Source of the DNA: Pararhodobacter aggregans
GTDB taxonomy: Bacteria > Pseudomonadota > Alphaproteobacteria > Rhodobacterales > Rhodobacteraceae
DNA: 64,000 nt
NCBI RefSeq assembly: GCF_003075525.1
Contig: NZ_QDDR01000001.1
Location: forward strand, 558,001 to 622,000
Direction of reading: 5' to 3'
Shown: positions 1 through 8,860 of the stretch, in pieces
Numbering within the stretch: position 1 is the first letter of the stretch
Layout of the letters: the number at the start of each line of letters is the position of its first letter
Notes under the pieces: generated by a model
What the model was told of the DNA's origin: nothing
The model's input: the letters and a program-made list of their open reading frames with translations, nothing else
Database searches by the model: none
Translations under genes and position numbers: made by a program

Positions 1-335
1 TCGCCTATACGATGGTCGGCGTCGCCGACCATTTGCGCCGCGTCTCGCAATCGGAAGTCATCAAGTATTCCGCCTCGGGTTTTCGCGACTTCACCCGGAT
101 CGCGGCCTCGGATCCGACCATGTGGCGCGATGTTTTCCTGACCAACAAGGACGCGACGCTCGACATCCTCGGCCGCTTCACCGAAGAATTGTTCGTGCTG
201 CAACGGGCGATCCGCATGGGCGACGGCGACCACCTCTTCGACTATTTCACCCGCACCCGGGCCATCCGGCGCGGGATCATCGAGGCCGGTCAGGACACCG
301 ACGCGCCGGATTTCGGCCGGGTGCGGAAGGGCTGA
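1..335 (+). CDS. tyrC: Prephenate/arogenate dehydrogenase, C-terminal part
   Basis: C-terminal fragment of a TyrA/TyrC-type dehydrogenase, the NAD(P)-dependent oxidative decarboxylation step of tyrosine synthesis. The gene begins left of the window; the first complete codon is at 3. About 110 residues are visible. They include AYTMVGVADHL near the edge, and FRDFTRIAASDPTMWRDVF with the arginine/aspartate pattern of the all-helical dimerisation domain of this family. The end (PDFGRVRKG, stop 333-335) is a natural C-terminus. The next gene starts 5 bases downstream on the same strand, so the two may be co-transcribed. The NAD-binding domain is not visible, so prephenate cannot be told from arogenate specificity. 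Confidence 0.85.
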   Translation, partial: AYTMVGVADHLRRVSQSEVIKYSASGFRDFTRIAASDPTMWRDVFLTNKDATLDILGRFTEELFVLQRAIRMGDGDHLFDYFTRTRAIRRGIIEAGQDTDAPDFGRVRKG

Positions 336-340
336 GGCGG

Positions 341-1351
341 GTGGCGTTCTGGCGCATCTCCCTGCTGGTTCTGGCGCTGATGGCGCCGGGGCCGGGCTGG
401 GGAGAGGCGCCGCTGACCTCGCCCGCTCCGCGCGCCCGCCCGGCCACCCCGGGCATCGACGCGGCCGTCGCCGCCGCCCTGACCGCCCCGCCGCCGCGTC
501 CGCCCGGTGCCGTCCCCCTGAGCGAGGCGGTCGCGGCCGAGGCACTGGCCGCCCAGCAGGCCGCCGATGCCGCCCGCCACGCCGCCGAAGCCGCGCAGGC
601 AGCGCGCATCGAGGCCGAGCGGCAGGTGGCCGAGCGCGTCGCGCATGACGACGACGCGGGAGCGGCCGAGATCAGCCCGCTTGCCGTCGCCAGCAGCCTG
701 TTTCCCCGGCGCCGGACCGCCTCGGTCGTGCAGCGCTTCGCCACGCTGGCGGGGATCCGGGCGCAGGCAAGGGCCGAACAGCAGGCCGCCGTCGCCGTGC
801 CGAACCGCACCGGCGGCCCCTCGGGCAGCGGCCTTTGCGGCGTGCGGGGCCTTGCCGGGCGGGAATTGCCGCGCATCACCTCGTCCACGCAGGGCTGCGG
901 CATCGCCCGGCCGGTCAGCGTCACCTCGGTCAACGGCATCCCGCTGTCCCTGGCCGCGACCCTCGATTGCGACGCGGCGACGGCCTTCGAACGCTGGGTC
1001 CGCACCGAGGCGCTGCCCGCCATCGGCCGCACCGGCGGCGGTGTCACCCAGATCCGCATCATGGGCCATTATTCCTGCCGTCCCCGCAACAACCAGCGCG
1101 GGGCGCGGATTTCCGAGCACGGGCGGGGCAGGGCGGTGGATGTCGGCGGCTTCCGGCTGGCCGACGGCACCGTCGTCACGGTCGAGCAGCATTACCGCCG
1201 CGGCCCCTACCGGCGCATGATGCGGCAGATGTATCAGGCGGCCTGCGGCATCTTCCGCACCACGCTCGGCCCCGATTCGGACCGCTTCCATCAGGATCAC
1301 TTCCACTTCGACGTGGCCCAGCACCGGGGCGGCGGCACCTATTGCCGCTGA
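341..1351 (+). CDS. Extensin-like secreted protein
   Basis: 336-residue protein with an extensin-like C-terminal domain (Pfam family named after the plant protein; bacterial role unknown, probably cell envelope). The open frame runs further upstream, but the GTG at 341 is chosen. It follows the previous stop by 5 bases, has a purine-rich stretch just before it, and gives a signal peptide (WRISLLVLALMAPGPGWG). Residues about 20-150 are Ala/Pro-rich and low complexity. The C-terminal 180 residues hold the conserved domain with STQGCGIARPVSVTSV, MGHYSCRPRN, a HGRGRAVDVGGF motif and DRFHQDHFHFDVA close to the end. These His/Asp residues resemble the D-Ala-D-Ala carboxypeptidase/VanY-like metal-site layout, but that function is inference. 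Confidence 0.85.
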   Translation: MAFWRISLLVLALMAPGPGWGEAPLTSPAPRARPATPGIDAAVAAALTAPPPRPPGAVPLSEAVAAEALAAQQAADAARHAAEAAQAARIEAERQVAERVAHDDDAGAAEISPLAVASSLFPRRRTASVVQRFATLAGIRAQARAEQQAAVAVPNRTGGPSGSGLCGVRGLAGRELPRITSSTQGCGIARPVSVTSVNGIPLSLAATLDCDAATAFERWVRTEALPAIGRTGGGVTQIRIMGHYSCRPRNNQRGARISEHGRGRAVDVGGFRLADGTVVTVEQHYRRGPYRRMMRQMYQAACGIFRTTLGPDSDRFHQDHFHFDVAQHRGGGTYCR

Positions 1352-1410
1352 GCGCTTCTGACGCTGCGTGACTTTCGCGCAGGGCGCTTTGTGCAGGTGC
1401 AGCACGGGTC

Positions 1411-1416
1411 TATAGA
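1411..1416 (+). promoter_or_regulatory. Possible -10 element before bktB
   Basis: TATAGA, 26 bases upstream of the thiolase start, with a poor -35 match (TTTGTG) 17 bases further upstream. It lies in the 91-base gap after the extensin gene. Sequence resemblance only. Confidence 0.3.
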
Positions 1417-1442
1417 AGGGGCGAGGAGCATCACGGAAAGGG

Positions 1443-2624
1443 ATGGACATGGACGAGATCGTCATTCTCAGCGGCGCGCGCAGCGCCATCGGCACCTTCG
1501 GCGGCAGCCTTGCGGGTCTGCCCCCGGCCGAGGTGGCGACGCAAGTCTCGAAAGCGGCGCTGGAGCGCGCGGGCGTCGATCCCGCGATGATCGGCACCGT
1601 GGTCTTCGGCCACGTCATCAACACCATCCCGCGCGACGCCTATCTGTCGCGCGTCGCGGCCATCGGCGCGGGCATCCCCGACACGACCCCGGCGATGAAC
1701 GTGAACCGGCTTTGCGGTTCGGGCGCGCAGGCCATCGTCTCGGCGGTGCAGGCGCTGGCGCTGGGCGACGCGGATTTCGCGCTGGCCGGTGGGGCCGAGA
1801 GCATGAGCCGTGCCCCCTATATCGTCCCGGCCGCGCGTTTCGGCCAGAAGATGGGCGACGCGCAGGTGCTCGACATGATGCTGGGCGCGCTGACCTGCCC
1901 CTTCGGCACCGGCCATATGGGCGTGACCGCCGAGAACGTCTCGGCCGAGCATGACATCAGCCGCGAGGCGCAGGATGCCTTCGCGCTGGAAAGCCAGAAC
2001 CGCGCGGCGCGGGCCATCGCCGAGGGCCGTTTCGCCAGCCAGATCGTTCCGATCACGGTGAAGGGCCGCAAGGGCGACGTGGTCTTCGACACCGACGAGC
2101 ACCCCAAGGCCACCTCGGCCGAGGCGCTGGCGGGCCTGCGCCCGGCCTTCAAGAAGGACGGCAGCGTGACGGCGGGCAATGCTTCGGGGATCAATGACGG
2201 GGCGGCGGCAGTGGTGCTGGCGCGGCGCGATGCGGCCGAGAAGGCGGGCCTGAAGCCCTTGGCGCGGATCGTCGGCTATGCCGTGGCGGGCGTCCGGCCC
2301 GAGGTCATGGGCATCGGCCCGATCCCGGCGGTGCAGCTGCTCTGCGCGCGCACCGGCCTCAAGGTCGAGGATTTCGATGTCATCGAATCGAACGAGGCTT
2401 TCGCGGCGCAGGCTCTGGCGGTGAACAAGGGCCTCGGCCTCGATCCGGCCAAGGTGAACCCCAACGGCGGCGCCATCGCGCTGGGCCATCCGGTCGGCGC
2501 CACCGGCGCCATCGTCACCGTCAAGACGATGTACGAGCTGGAGCGCATCGGCGGTCGCTATGGCCTCATCACCATGTGCATCGGCGGCGGGCAGGGCATC
2601 GCGCTGGCCATCGAACGGCTGTGA
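1443..2624 (+). CDS. bktB: Beta-ketothiolase (acetyl-CoA C-acyltransferase)
   Basis: 393-residue thiolase that condenses or cleaves 3-ketoacyl-CoA with acetyl-CoA in the cytoplasm, feeding polyhydroxyalkanoate synthesis or short-chain acyl-CoA degradation. All catalytic residues are visible: nucleophilic Cys91 in NRLCGSGAQ, His349 in ALGHPVGATGA and Cys379 in TMCIGGGQG. The N-terminal pattern AIGTFGGSL and HVINTIPRDAYLSRVA resembles the BktB group more than PhaA/AtoB, so acceptance of longer (C5) acyl chains is plausible but inferred. Start at ATG 1443 (a second ATG at 1449 is possible), preceded by GAGGAG and GGAAAGG. No PHA synthase or reductase gene lies beside it. Confidence 0.9.
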   Translation: MDMDEIVILSGARSAIGTFGGSLAGLPPAEVATQVSKAALERAGVDPAMIGTVVFGHVINTIPRDAYLSRVAAIGAGIPDTTPAMNVNRLCGSGAQAIVSAVQALALGDADFALAGGAESMSRAPYIVPAARFGQKMGDAQVLDMMLGALTCPFGTGHMGVTAENVSAEHDISREAQDAFALESQNRAARAIAEGRFASQIVPITVKGRKGDVVFDTDEHPKATSAEALAGLRPAFKKDGSVTAGNASGINDGAAAVVLARRDAAEKAGLKPLARIVGYAVAGVRPEVMGIGPIPAVQLLCARTGLKVEDFDVIESNEAFAAQALAVNKGLGLDPAKVNPNGGAIALGHPVGATGAIVTVKTMYELERIGGRYGLITMCIGGGQGIALAIERL

Positions 2625-2707
2625 CACGGCGGCCGTGACAAGACGCCCACCCGGCAAAAAACCCTACGCGGGTTAAGGACCTCTTCACCCATCCCGGGGA
2701 TCCTCGG

Positions 2708-2737
2708 CGGACCGGCCCTTGTGCCGGTCCGTTGATT
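2708..2737 (+). terminator. Hairpin after bktB, possible terminator
   Basis: Perfect 9-bp stem (2708-2716 with 2723-2731) and six-base loop, followed by TTGATT. It lies 84 bases after the bktB stop and only 17 bases before the kinase start. It is probably the bktB terminator but could also be in the kinase leader. Confidence 0.5.
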
Positions 2738-2753
2738 CAGGGTTACGGGGCAG

Positions 2754-4973
2754 ATGACGCTCTTCGACAAGCTCACTCAGGAGCGGCGCGCGCGGCTGAC
2801 CGCCGAGCAGCGCCTCGAACAGCGAACGCGGGAGCGGGATCAGGCGCTGGCCCAGGTCGATGCCATCCGGGCCGAGCTTCATTCCCTGCGCCAGCGCGGC
2901 CGCACCAGCGCGCTGGAGGAAGCGCAGCGCGCGGCCGAAGTGCAGACCCTGCAGCACCGCGCCCGGGCCGAGGCGGAGAATGCGCAGCGCCACGCCACCC
3001 AGGCGGAACGGCGGCTCTGGGATTCGATCAACACGATTCGCGACGGCTTTGCGGTCTTCAACAGCCAGCAGCAGCTGGTGATCGCCAATCAGGCTTATCT
3101 GGGCGTCTTTTCCGGCATCCCCGAGGTGCAGATCGGCATCAGCTACCGCCGGCTGGTCGAGATTCTGGTGCATGAAGAGCGCGTGCAGCTGGACGGCATC
3201 AGCAGGGAGGGCTGGATCGCCGCCATGCTGTCGCGCTGGGATGCCGAGGAGATCGAGCCGATGCTCCTGACCTTCACCCGGGGCGACACGGCGCGGATCT
3301 ACGACCGGCGCGCGCGCGGCGGCGATATCGTCAGCCTGGTGCGCGACATCACCGAAAGCCAGCGCCACGCCGCCGAACTGGACGATGCCCGCCAGCGGGC
3401 GGAGGCCGCGAACCGGGCGAAATCGGCGTTCCTGGCCAATATGAGCCACGAGATCCGCACGCCGATGAACGGCGTCGTCGGCATGGCGGAACTGCTCTGC
3501 GACACCAGCCTCAGCGACGAACAGCGCCTCTATGCCGAGACGATCCGCTCCTCGGGCGAGGCCTTGCTCAACATCATCAACGACGTGCTCGATTTCTCGA
3601 AGATCGAGGCCGACAAGCTGACGCTGCATCCCGAACCCTTCGATCTGGAGCGCTGCATCCATGAGGTGCTGATCCTGCTGCAGGCGGGCGCCCGCAAGCG
3701 GCGCATCGACCTGCTGATGGATTACGACCTGTTCCTGCCCACCCGGTTCATGGCCGACCCTGGGCGCATGCGGCAGGTGATGACCAACCTGATCGGCAAT
3801 GCGGTGAAGTTCACCCAGGACGGCCATGTGCTGATCCGCGTCGTCGGCATGGAGGAAGGCGAGGCCGCCTGCCGCGTCACGGTGACGGTCGAGGATACCG
3901 GGATCGGCATCGCCCCCGAACATGTCGAGCGGATCTTCGGCGAATTCGCCCAGGTCGACGAACAGGCCAACCGCAAGTTCGAGGGGACGGGCCTGGGCCT
4001 TGCCATCACCCGCCGCCTGATCGAGCTGATGGGCGGCCAGATCTGGGTCGAGAGCGAGCTGGGCAAGGGCTCGTGCTTCGGCTTCGCGCTGACCTTGCCG
4101 CTGGCCGAGGCCGGCGAGCCCTTCACCCATGCGCCGATCCGGCTGGACCATGTGATGGCCGTCGATGACAACGTCATCAACCGCACGATCCTGGACCGGC
4201 AGCTGGCCGCGCAGGGGCTGCGGGTGACGATGGCCGGCACGGCGCAGGCCGCGCTCGACCTCTTTGCCTCGGGCGCGGGGGAGGGGGTGGATCTGCTGAT
4301 AACCGATCACGAGATGCCGGGTCTGGACGGGCTGGATCTGGTGCTGAAACTGCGCGCGGCGGGCCACGCGGTGCCGGTGATCCTGCTCAGCTCCAGCCCC
4401 GCGGTGCTGCGCGATCACCCGGCGATCGGCGAGTTGCGGGCGATCCTGCAAAAGCCGCTGCTGCGCCACGATCTGGTGCGCCAGCTGCACCTGCTCTCGG
4501 CGCCCGATGCCCCGCCCGTGCCCCGCCCGGTCGCCGTCCTGCCGCCGCCCCCCCACGCGCCGGGGCGGCGGATGCGGATCCTCGCGGCCGAGGATAACCG
4601 CACCAACCGGCTGGTCTTTTCCAAGATGATCGACGGGCTGGCGGTCGATCTGACCTTTGCCGAGGACGGTGTGCAGGCGGTCGAGGCGTTTCGCGACCGA
4701 AAGCCCGACCTCATCTTCATGGACATCTCCATGCCCGGCATGGACGGCCGCGCCGCCACGCGCGAGATCCGGCAGATGCCGGGCGGCGCGCAGGTGCCGA
4801 TCGTGGCGCTGACCGCCCATGCGATGGAGGGGGACCGGGACGACATTCTGGCGGCGGGGCTGGATCACGTGATGACCAAGCCCCTGAAAAAGCCGCTCCT
4901 GATGGAAATGATCCAGCGTTACCACCCCGAAGGGGCCTGTCCGGTCGCCGCACCGCTGGAACGGCTGGCCTGA
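2754..4973 (+). CDS. Hybrid sensor histidine kinase with two receivers
   Basis: 739-residue hybrid kinase without a membrane segment or signal peptide, so cytoplasmic. Order: N-terminal coiled coil (about 5-88, rich in R, E, Q, A); a PAS-like domain (about 90-200, RLWDSINTIRDGFAVFN); HisKA with FLANMSHEIRTPMNG and phospho-acceptor His232; HATPase with NLIGNAVKFT, DTGIGI and GTGLGLAI; first receiver (AVDDN, phospho-Asp in LLITDHEMPG, Lys in LQKPL); a Pro-rich linker; second receiver (AAEDN, LIFMDISMPGMDG, MTKPLKK). Both receivers keep their acidic pocket, Asp and Lys. No Hpt domain or separate output regulator is next to it, so the phosphorelay partner is elsewhere. The signal is unknown. Confidence 0.9.
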   Translation: MTLFDKLTQERRARLTAEQRLEQRTRERDQALAQVDAIRAELHSLRQRGRTSALEEAQRAAEVQTLQHRARAEAENAQRHATQAERRLWDSINTIRDGFAVFNSQQQLVIANQAYLGVFSGIPEVQIGISYRRLVEILVHEERVQLDGISREGWIAAMLSRWDAEEIEPMLLTFTRGDTARIYDRRARGGDIVSLVRDITESQRHAAELDDARQRAEAANRAKSAFLANMSHEIRTPMNGVVGMAELLCDTSLSDEQRLYAETIRSSGEALLNIINDVLDFSKIEADKLTLHPEPFDLERCIHEVLILLQAGARKRRIDLLMDYDLFLPTRFMADPGRMRQVMTNLIGNAVKFTQDGHVLIRVVGMEEGEAACRVTVTVEDTGIGIAPEHVERIFGEFAQVDEQANRKFEGTGLGLAITRRLIELMGGQIWVESELGKGSCFGFALTLPLAEAGEPFTHAPIRLDHVMAVDDNVINRTILDRQLAAQGLRVTMAGTAQAALDLFASGAGEGVDLLITDHEMPGLDGLDLVLKLRAAGHAVPVILLSSSPAVLRDHPAIGELRAILQKPLLRHDLVRQLHLLSAPDAPPVPRPVAVLPPPPHAPGRRMRILAAEDNRTNRLVFSKMIDGLAVDLTFAEDGVQAVEAFRDRKPDLIFMDISMPGMDGRAATREIRQMPGGAQVPIVALTAHAMEGDRDDILAAGLDHVMTKPLKKPLLMEMIQRYHPEGACPVAAPLERLA

Positions 4974-5043
4974 GCGGTGTTGAAGGCTTGCGGCGGGCCG
5001 GTGCAGGCCTTACCTGAGGGAGACCCCGACGAAAGAGGCTTCC

Positions 5044-5331
5044 ATGACGTCCCTGATCCAGATCCTGCTGATGATTCTCGATGTCGTCTGGTGGATCGTC
5101 ATCGTCCATGTGATCATGTCCTGGCTGATCAATTTCCAGGTGCTGAACCTGCGCCAGCCGCTGGTCGGGCAGATCTGGGACGGGCTGAACCGGCTGCTGG
5201 ACCCGCTCTATTCGCGCATCCGCCGCCTCTTGCCCAATATGGGCGGGCTCGACCTGGCGCCGCTGATCGTGCTGCTGGCGATCTATGCGCTGCGGATCGT
5301 TCTGGTGAACAATTTCCTCTACGCCCGCTGA
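5044..5331 (+). CDS. YggT family membrane protein
   Basis: 95-residue YggT protein with two hydrophobic segments (about residues 4-28 and 68-90) around a conserved amphipathic centre (VIMSWLINFQVLN, LLDPLYSRIRRLLPNMGGLD). YggT proteins are small inner-membrane proteins linked in other bacteria to osmotic tolerance and envelope or septum organisation; the biochemical role is unclear. An AAGAGG sequence precedes ATG 5044. recQ begins 4 bases after the stop, suggesting translational coupling. Confidence 0.9.
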   Translation: MTSLIQILLMILDVVWWIVIVHVIMSWLINFQVLNLRQPLVGQIWDGLNRLLDPLYSRIRRLLPNMGGLDLAPLIVLLAIYALRIVLVNNFLYAR

Positions 5332-5335
5332 TCCG

Positions 5336-7399
5336 GTGAGCGAGGCCGCCGCCCCGGATCGCAGCCGCGACCTGCTGGCGCGGGTCTTCGGCTTTGCCGC
5401 CTTCCGCCCCGGGCAGGAAGAGATCGTCGAGGCGGTGATCGCCGGGCAGGATGTGCTGGCGATCATGCCCACGGGCGGCGGCAAGTCGCTGTGTTTCCAG
5501 CTGCCGGCGCTGGCGCGGGACGGGCTGACGGTGGTCATCTCGCCGCTGATCGCGTTGATGCGGGATCAGGTGCGCGGCCTGCAGGAAGCGGGCGTGGCCG
5601 CGGGCGCGCTGACCTCGGGCAACACGCCCGAAGAGAACGAGGAAATCTTCGCGGCGATGGAGGGGGGGCGGCTCAAGCTCCTCTATATCGCGCCGGAGCG
5701 GCTGGCCTCCTCGGGCACCACGGCGATGCTCAGACGCTCGGATTGCCGGCTGATCGCGGTGGATGAGGCGCATTGCGTCAGCCAATGGGGCCATGATTTC
5801 CGCCCCGATTACCTGCGCATCGGCGAACTCCGGCAGGCGCTGGGCGTCCCGCTCGCCGCCTTCACCGCCACCGCCGACCGCGCCACGCAGGACGAGATCG
5901 TCCAGCGCCTCTTTGCCGGGGGCCAGCCCGAGACCTTCCTGCGCGGTTTCGACCGGCCGAACATCCGTCTGGCCTTTGCCGCCAAGGACAGCCCGCGCAA
6001 GCAGATCATGGCCTTCGCCGCCGCCCGCAAGGGTCAGTCCGGCATCGTCTATTGCGCCACCCGCGCCCGGACCGAGACGCTGGCCCGCGCGCTGGAAGAG
6101 GCCGGGCACAATGCCCGCGCCTATCACGGCGGGATGGAGGATTGGGAGCGCCGCAAGGTCGAGAGCCTGTTTCAGACCGAAGAGGGCCTGATCGTCTGCG
6201 CCACCGTCGCCTTCGGCATGGGGGTGGACAAGCCCGATGTGCGCTGGGTCGCCCATTCCGACCTGCCGAAATCCATCGAGGCCTATTATCAGGAGATCGG
6301 CCGCGCCGGGCGCGACGGGCTGCCCGCCGATACGCTGACCCTCTATGGTCCCGACGACATCCGCCTGCGCCGGGCCCAGATCGACGAATCGAACGCGCCG
6401 CCCGAACGGCGCGAGGCCGATCACGCCCGCCTCAACACGCTGCTGGGGCTGGCCGAGGCCACCGCCTGCCGCCGCCGGATGCTGCTGGCCTATTTCGGTG
6501 AAGTGTCAGAGCCGTGCGGCAATTGCGACCTCTGCGAGCGCCCGGCCAAGACCTTCGACGCGACCGAGGCGGTGCGCAAGGCCCTGTCGGCCATGCTGCG
6601 CACGGGCGAGAGTTTCGGCACCGGCCATCTGGTCGATATCCTGACCGGCACGCTGACCGACAAGGTCAAGCAATGGCGCCACGACGATCTGCCGACCTTC
6701 GGCGTCGGACGGGAGCTGAGCAAGCACGCCTGGCAGGCGGTTTTCCGGCAGATGATGGGCCGCGATCTGGTGCGCCCCGATGCCGAACGCCACGGCGCGC
6801 TCAGGATGACCGAAGCGGCGCGGCCGGTGCTGAAAGGTGAGCAGGCACTCACCTTCCGCGCCGATACCGTCGAGCGGATCGCCACCCGGACCGAACCCCG
6901 GGCGCTGGTCTCGGACGAGGACGCGCCGCTGCTCTCGGCCCTCAAGGCGATGCGCCGGGCGCTGGCCGACCGGGCCGGGGTGCCGCCCTATGTGATCTTC
7001 ACCGACCGCTCGCTGATCGAGATGGCCGAACGGCGCCCGACCTCGCTGGACGATTTCGCGGCGATTTCCGGCGTGGGGGCGACCAAGCTCGAACGCTACG
7101 GCCAGACCTTCCTCGGCGTCATCACCGGGGCCGTGACGCCCGCCGCCCATCCCGCCCGCCGCAAGCTCGCGGGCAGCGAGGCGGGCGAGGTCATGGACCG
7201 CCTGGCCGAGGCGCAGGCAGCCCTCACGCGGGGCGAGGACGGCACCGGCAAATACCTCGTCTGTACCCATGCGACGCTGCGCGCCATCGCCGAGCGCCGC
7301 CCGCGCAGCCTGTCGGAACTGGAGCGGATCCAGGGCATGGGGACGGCCAAGGTCGAGCGCTTCGGCGAGGCGTTTCTGGGCGTGCTGGCCGATACCTAG
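5336..7399 (+). CDS. recQ: ATP-dependent DNA helicase RecQ
   Basis: 687-residue RecQ helicase that unwinds DNA 3' to 5' in recombination and fork repair. Walker A MPTGGGKSLCF with Lys50, DEAH box at residues 143-146 followed by CVSQWGHDFRPDY (the RecQ aromatic-rich loop), helicase motif VI QEIGRAGRDG, and the zinc-binding CGNCDLC of the RQC region. The C-terminus carries two HRDC-like modules in tandem (about 530-605 and 615-685), each with a 'RPxSLxxxxxIxGxGxxKxxxYG/FG' pattern; the usual bacterial protein of about 600 residues has one. GTG start with little Shine-Dalgarno signal, so coupling to yggT is likely. Its TAG stop overlaps the TAG stop of the convergent gene in the palindrome CTAG. 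Confidence 0.93.
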   Translation: MSEAAAPDRSRDLLARVFGFAAFRPGQEEIVEAVIAGQDVLAIMPTGGGKSLCFQLPALARDGLTVVISPLIALMRDQVRGLQEAGVAAGALTSGNTPEENEEIFAAMEGGRLKLLYIAPERLASSGTTAMLRRSDCRLIAVDEAHCVSQWGHDFRPDYLRIGELRQALGVPLAAFTATADRATQDEIVQRLFAGGQPETFLRGFDRPNIRLAFAAKDSPRKQIMAFAAARKGQSGIVYCATRARTETLARALEEAGHNARAYHGGMEDWERRKVESLFQTEEGLIVCATVAFGMGVDKPDVRWVAHSDLPKSIEAYYQEIGRAGRDGLPADTLTLYGPDDIRLRRAQIDESNAPPERREADHARLNTLLGLAEATACRRRMLLAYFGEVSEPCGNCDLCERPAKTFDATEAVRKALSAMLRTGESFGTGHLVDILTGTLTDKVKQWRHDDLPTFGVGRELSKHAWQAVFRQMMGRDLVRPDAERHGALRMTEAARPVLKGEQALTFRADTVERIATRTEPRALVSDEDAPLLSALKAMRRALADRAGVPPYVIFTDRSLIEMAERRPTSLDDFAAISGVGATKLERYGQTFLGVITGAVTPAAHPARRKLAGSEAGEVMDRLAEAQAALTRGEDGTGKYLVCTHATLRAIAERRPRSLSELERIQGMGTAKVERFGEAFLGVLADT

Positions 7400-8070
7400 G
7401 CCAGCGCCGCCTCCGGCCCCAGCAGCACGAAGACCAGCACCGCCGAGTAGAAGACGAAGCTCGCCGCCAGCACGAAGACGTGCCAGATCGTGTAATGGAA
7501 GGGCAGGCGGCGCCAGAGGTAGAAGACCACGCCCAGCGTATAGAGCCCGCCGCCCACCGCCATCAGCACCAGCACCGAGGTCGGCAGCGCCGCGAACAGC
7601 GGCCCGCCCGCCACCACGCCCGCCCAGCCCATGCCGAGATAGAGCGCCAGCGCGATCCATTTGAACCGCTCGGGCGAGACGATCTTCAGCGCGATCCCGG
7701 CCAGCGCCGCGCCCCAGACGCCCAGCGTCAGCGCCACGCCATGGCCCGACAGCAGGGTGAAGGGCGTGTAGGTGCCCGCGATCTTGAGGTAGATGGCGGA
7801 ATGGTCCAGCCGCCTGAGCAGCCATTCCTTGGCCGTGCCATAGCCCGAGGTCTCGCCGATATTATACAGCGCCGAGAACAGGATCATGGCGATCAGCGCG
7901 CCGCCATAGACCGAGACGCCGGTGATCGAGGCCGCATCGCCCCGGTAGAGCGCGGTCAGCACGATCAGGACGGGCACCGCCATCAGGACCAGCATCAGCC
8001 CGGCGACATGCACCACGGCATCCGAGATCTGCTCGGCCTTGGAATAGGCGGTGCGGAAGGCGCCGGTCAT
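7396..8070 (-). CDS. Hemolysin III / TrhA-type membrane protein
   Basis: 224-residue integral membrane protein of the hemolysin-III (YqfA/TrhA, PAQR-like) family with about seven hydrophobic helices. Family signatures are the early AEQISDAVVHVAG, SALYN, RRLDHSAIYLKIAGTYTPF and the C-terminal FHYTIWHVFVL; the His residues belong to the conserved metal-site pattern of PAQR-like proteins. The frame is open 23 codons further upstream, but the ATG at 8070 has GGAGACC 5-10 bases before it. In other bacteria members influence membrane energetics or fatty-acid homeostasis; toxicity is not implied. Convergent with recQ, with overlapping stops. Confidence 0.88.
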   Translation of the reverse strand: MTGAFRTAYSKAEQISDAVVHVAGLMLVLMAVPVLIVLTALYRGDAASITGVSVYGGALIAMILFSALYNIGETSGYGTAKEWLLRRLDHSAIYLKIAGTYTPFTLLSGHGVALTLGVWGAALAGIALKIVSPERFKWIALALYLGMGWAGVVAGGPLFAALPTSVLVLMAVGGGLYTLGVVFYLWRRLPFHYTIWHVFVLAASFVFYSAVLVFVLLGPEAALA

Positions 8071-8263
8071 CGTGGTCTCCGTGGGGTCACCCCATGCTAG
8101 GCGCGGGCGCGGGTCAGGGCAACGCCGACGCTTGGTCAACCTTGCACCCCGATTGTAACCGTTTCGTCAATCGGGCGGATTCCTGCCGGTTCTGACGCTG
8201 CGACGCGGGTTGACCCGGGCGCCCCGCTGGCCGAGGCAGGACCCCAGCCGCAGGAGGTCCCGC

Positions 8264-8791
8264 ATGTATCCTCTTCTTCGCTTCCTCAAGGAATCGGTGA
8301 CCCATCACCGCCGCCCGCTGGGCCTGTTCGAGACGCATGTCTCGCATCACCTCTGCTGGCCCTGGGACCTCGACCCCTGGATGGAGCTGAACAACGGCCG
8401 GACGCTGACGCTTTACGATCTGGGGCGGATCCCGCTCTGCACCCGGATCGGGCTGACGAAAGTGGTGTTCGGCAACCGCTGGGGCATGACGGTGGCCGGG
8501 TCCACCGTGCGCTATCGCCGACGGATCCGCGCCTTCCAGCGATTCGAGATGCACAGCCGGCTGCTGGGCTGGGACGGGCGGTTTCTCTATATCGAGCAGG
8601 CGATCTGGGGCGGGGGCGAGGCGCTGAACCACCTGCTGGTGCGGATGGCGGTGACCGGGCCGCGGGGGATCGTGCCACCCGTCGAGGTGGCGGCGCTCCT
8701 CGGTCAGGACCCGCCGCCACCGGAGCTGCCCGCCTGGGTCCGCGCCTGGATCGCGGCCGATGCCGAAAGGCCCTGGCCGCCGCAGGTCTGA
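8264..8791 (+). CDS. Thioesterase-like (4HBT-2 fold) protein
   Basis: 175-residue hot-dog-fold protein of the 4-hydroxybenzoyl-CoA thioesterase-like group (similar to the THEM6 type). WDLDPWMELNNGRTLTLYDLGR carries the Asp/Asn-rich active-site helix of this family, followed by the strand WGMTVAGSTVRYRRRI. Start ATG 8264 follows a near-perfect CAGGAGGT. The likely reaction is hydrolysis of an acyl-CoA or acyl-ACP; the substrate is unknown. The 193-base gap to the divergent hemolysin-III gene must hold both promoters. It includes several short inverted repeats (for example TGGGGTCACCCCA near 8080). Confidence 0.75.
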   Translation: MYPLLRFLKESVTHHRRPLGLFETHVSHHLCWPWDLDPWMELNNGRTLTLYDLGRIPLCTRIGLTKVVFGNRWGMTVAGSTVRYRRRIRAFQRFEMHSRLLGWDGRFLYIEQAIWGGGEALNHLLVRMAVTGPRGIVPPVEVAALLGQDPPPPELPAWVRAWIAADAERPWPPQV

Positions 8792-8860
8792 TCTGGCCGT
8801 TGCGGCTCTTCCCTTTGCCAGCCCGCGCGATACTCTGGCGCAAAGCGACAGGAGCGAGCC

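Noticed and set aside
2685-4925. 746-residue open frame on the minus strand opposite the histidine kinase
   Set aside because: A shadow of GC-rich codon usage; the translation is low complexity in H/R/Q/D and has no domain. Similar shadows oppose bktB, mrdA, valS, rnr and hyuA.
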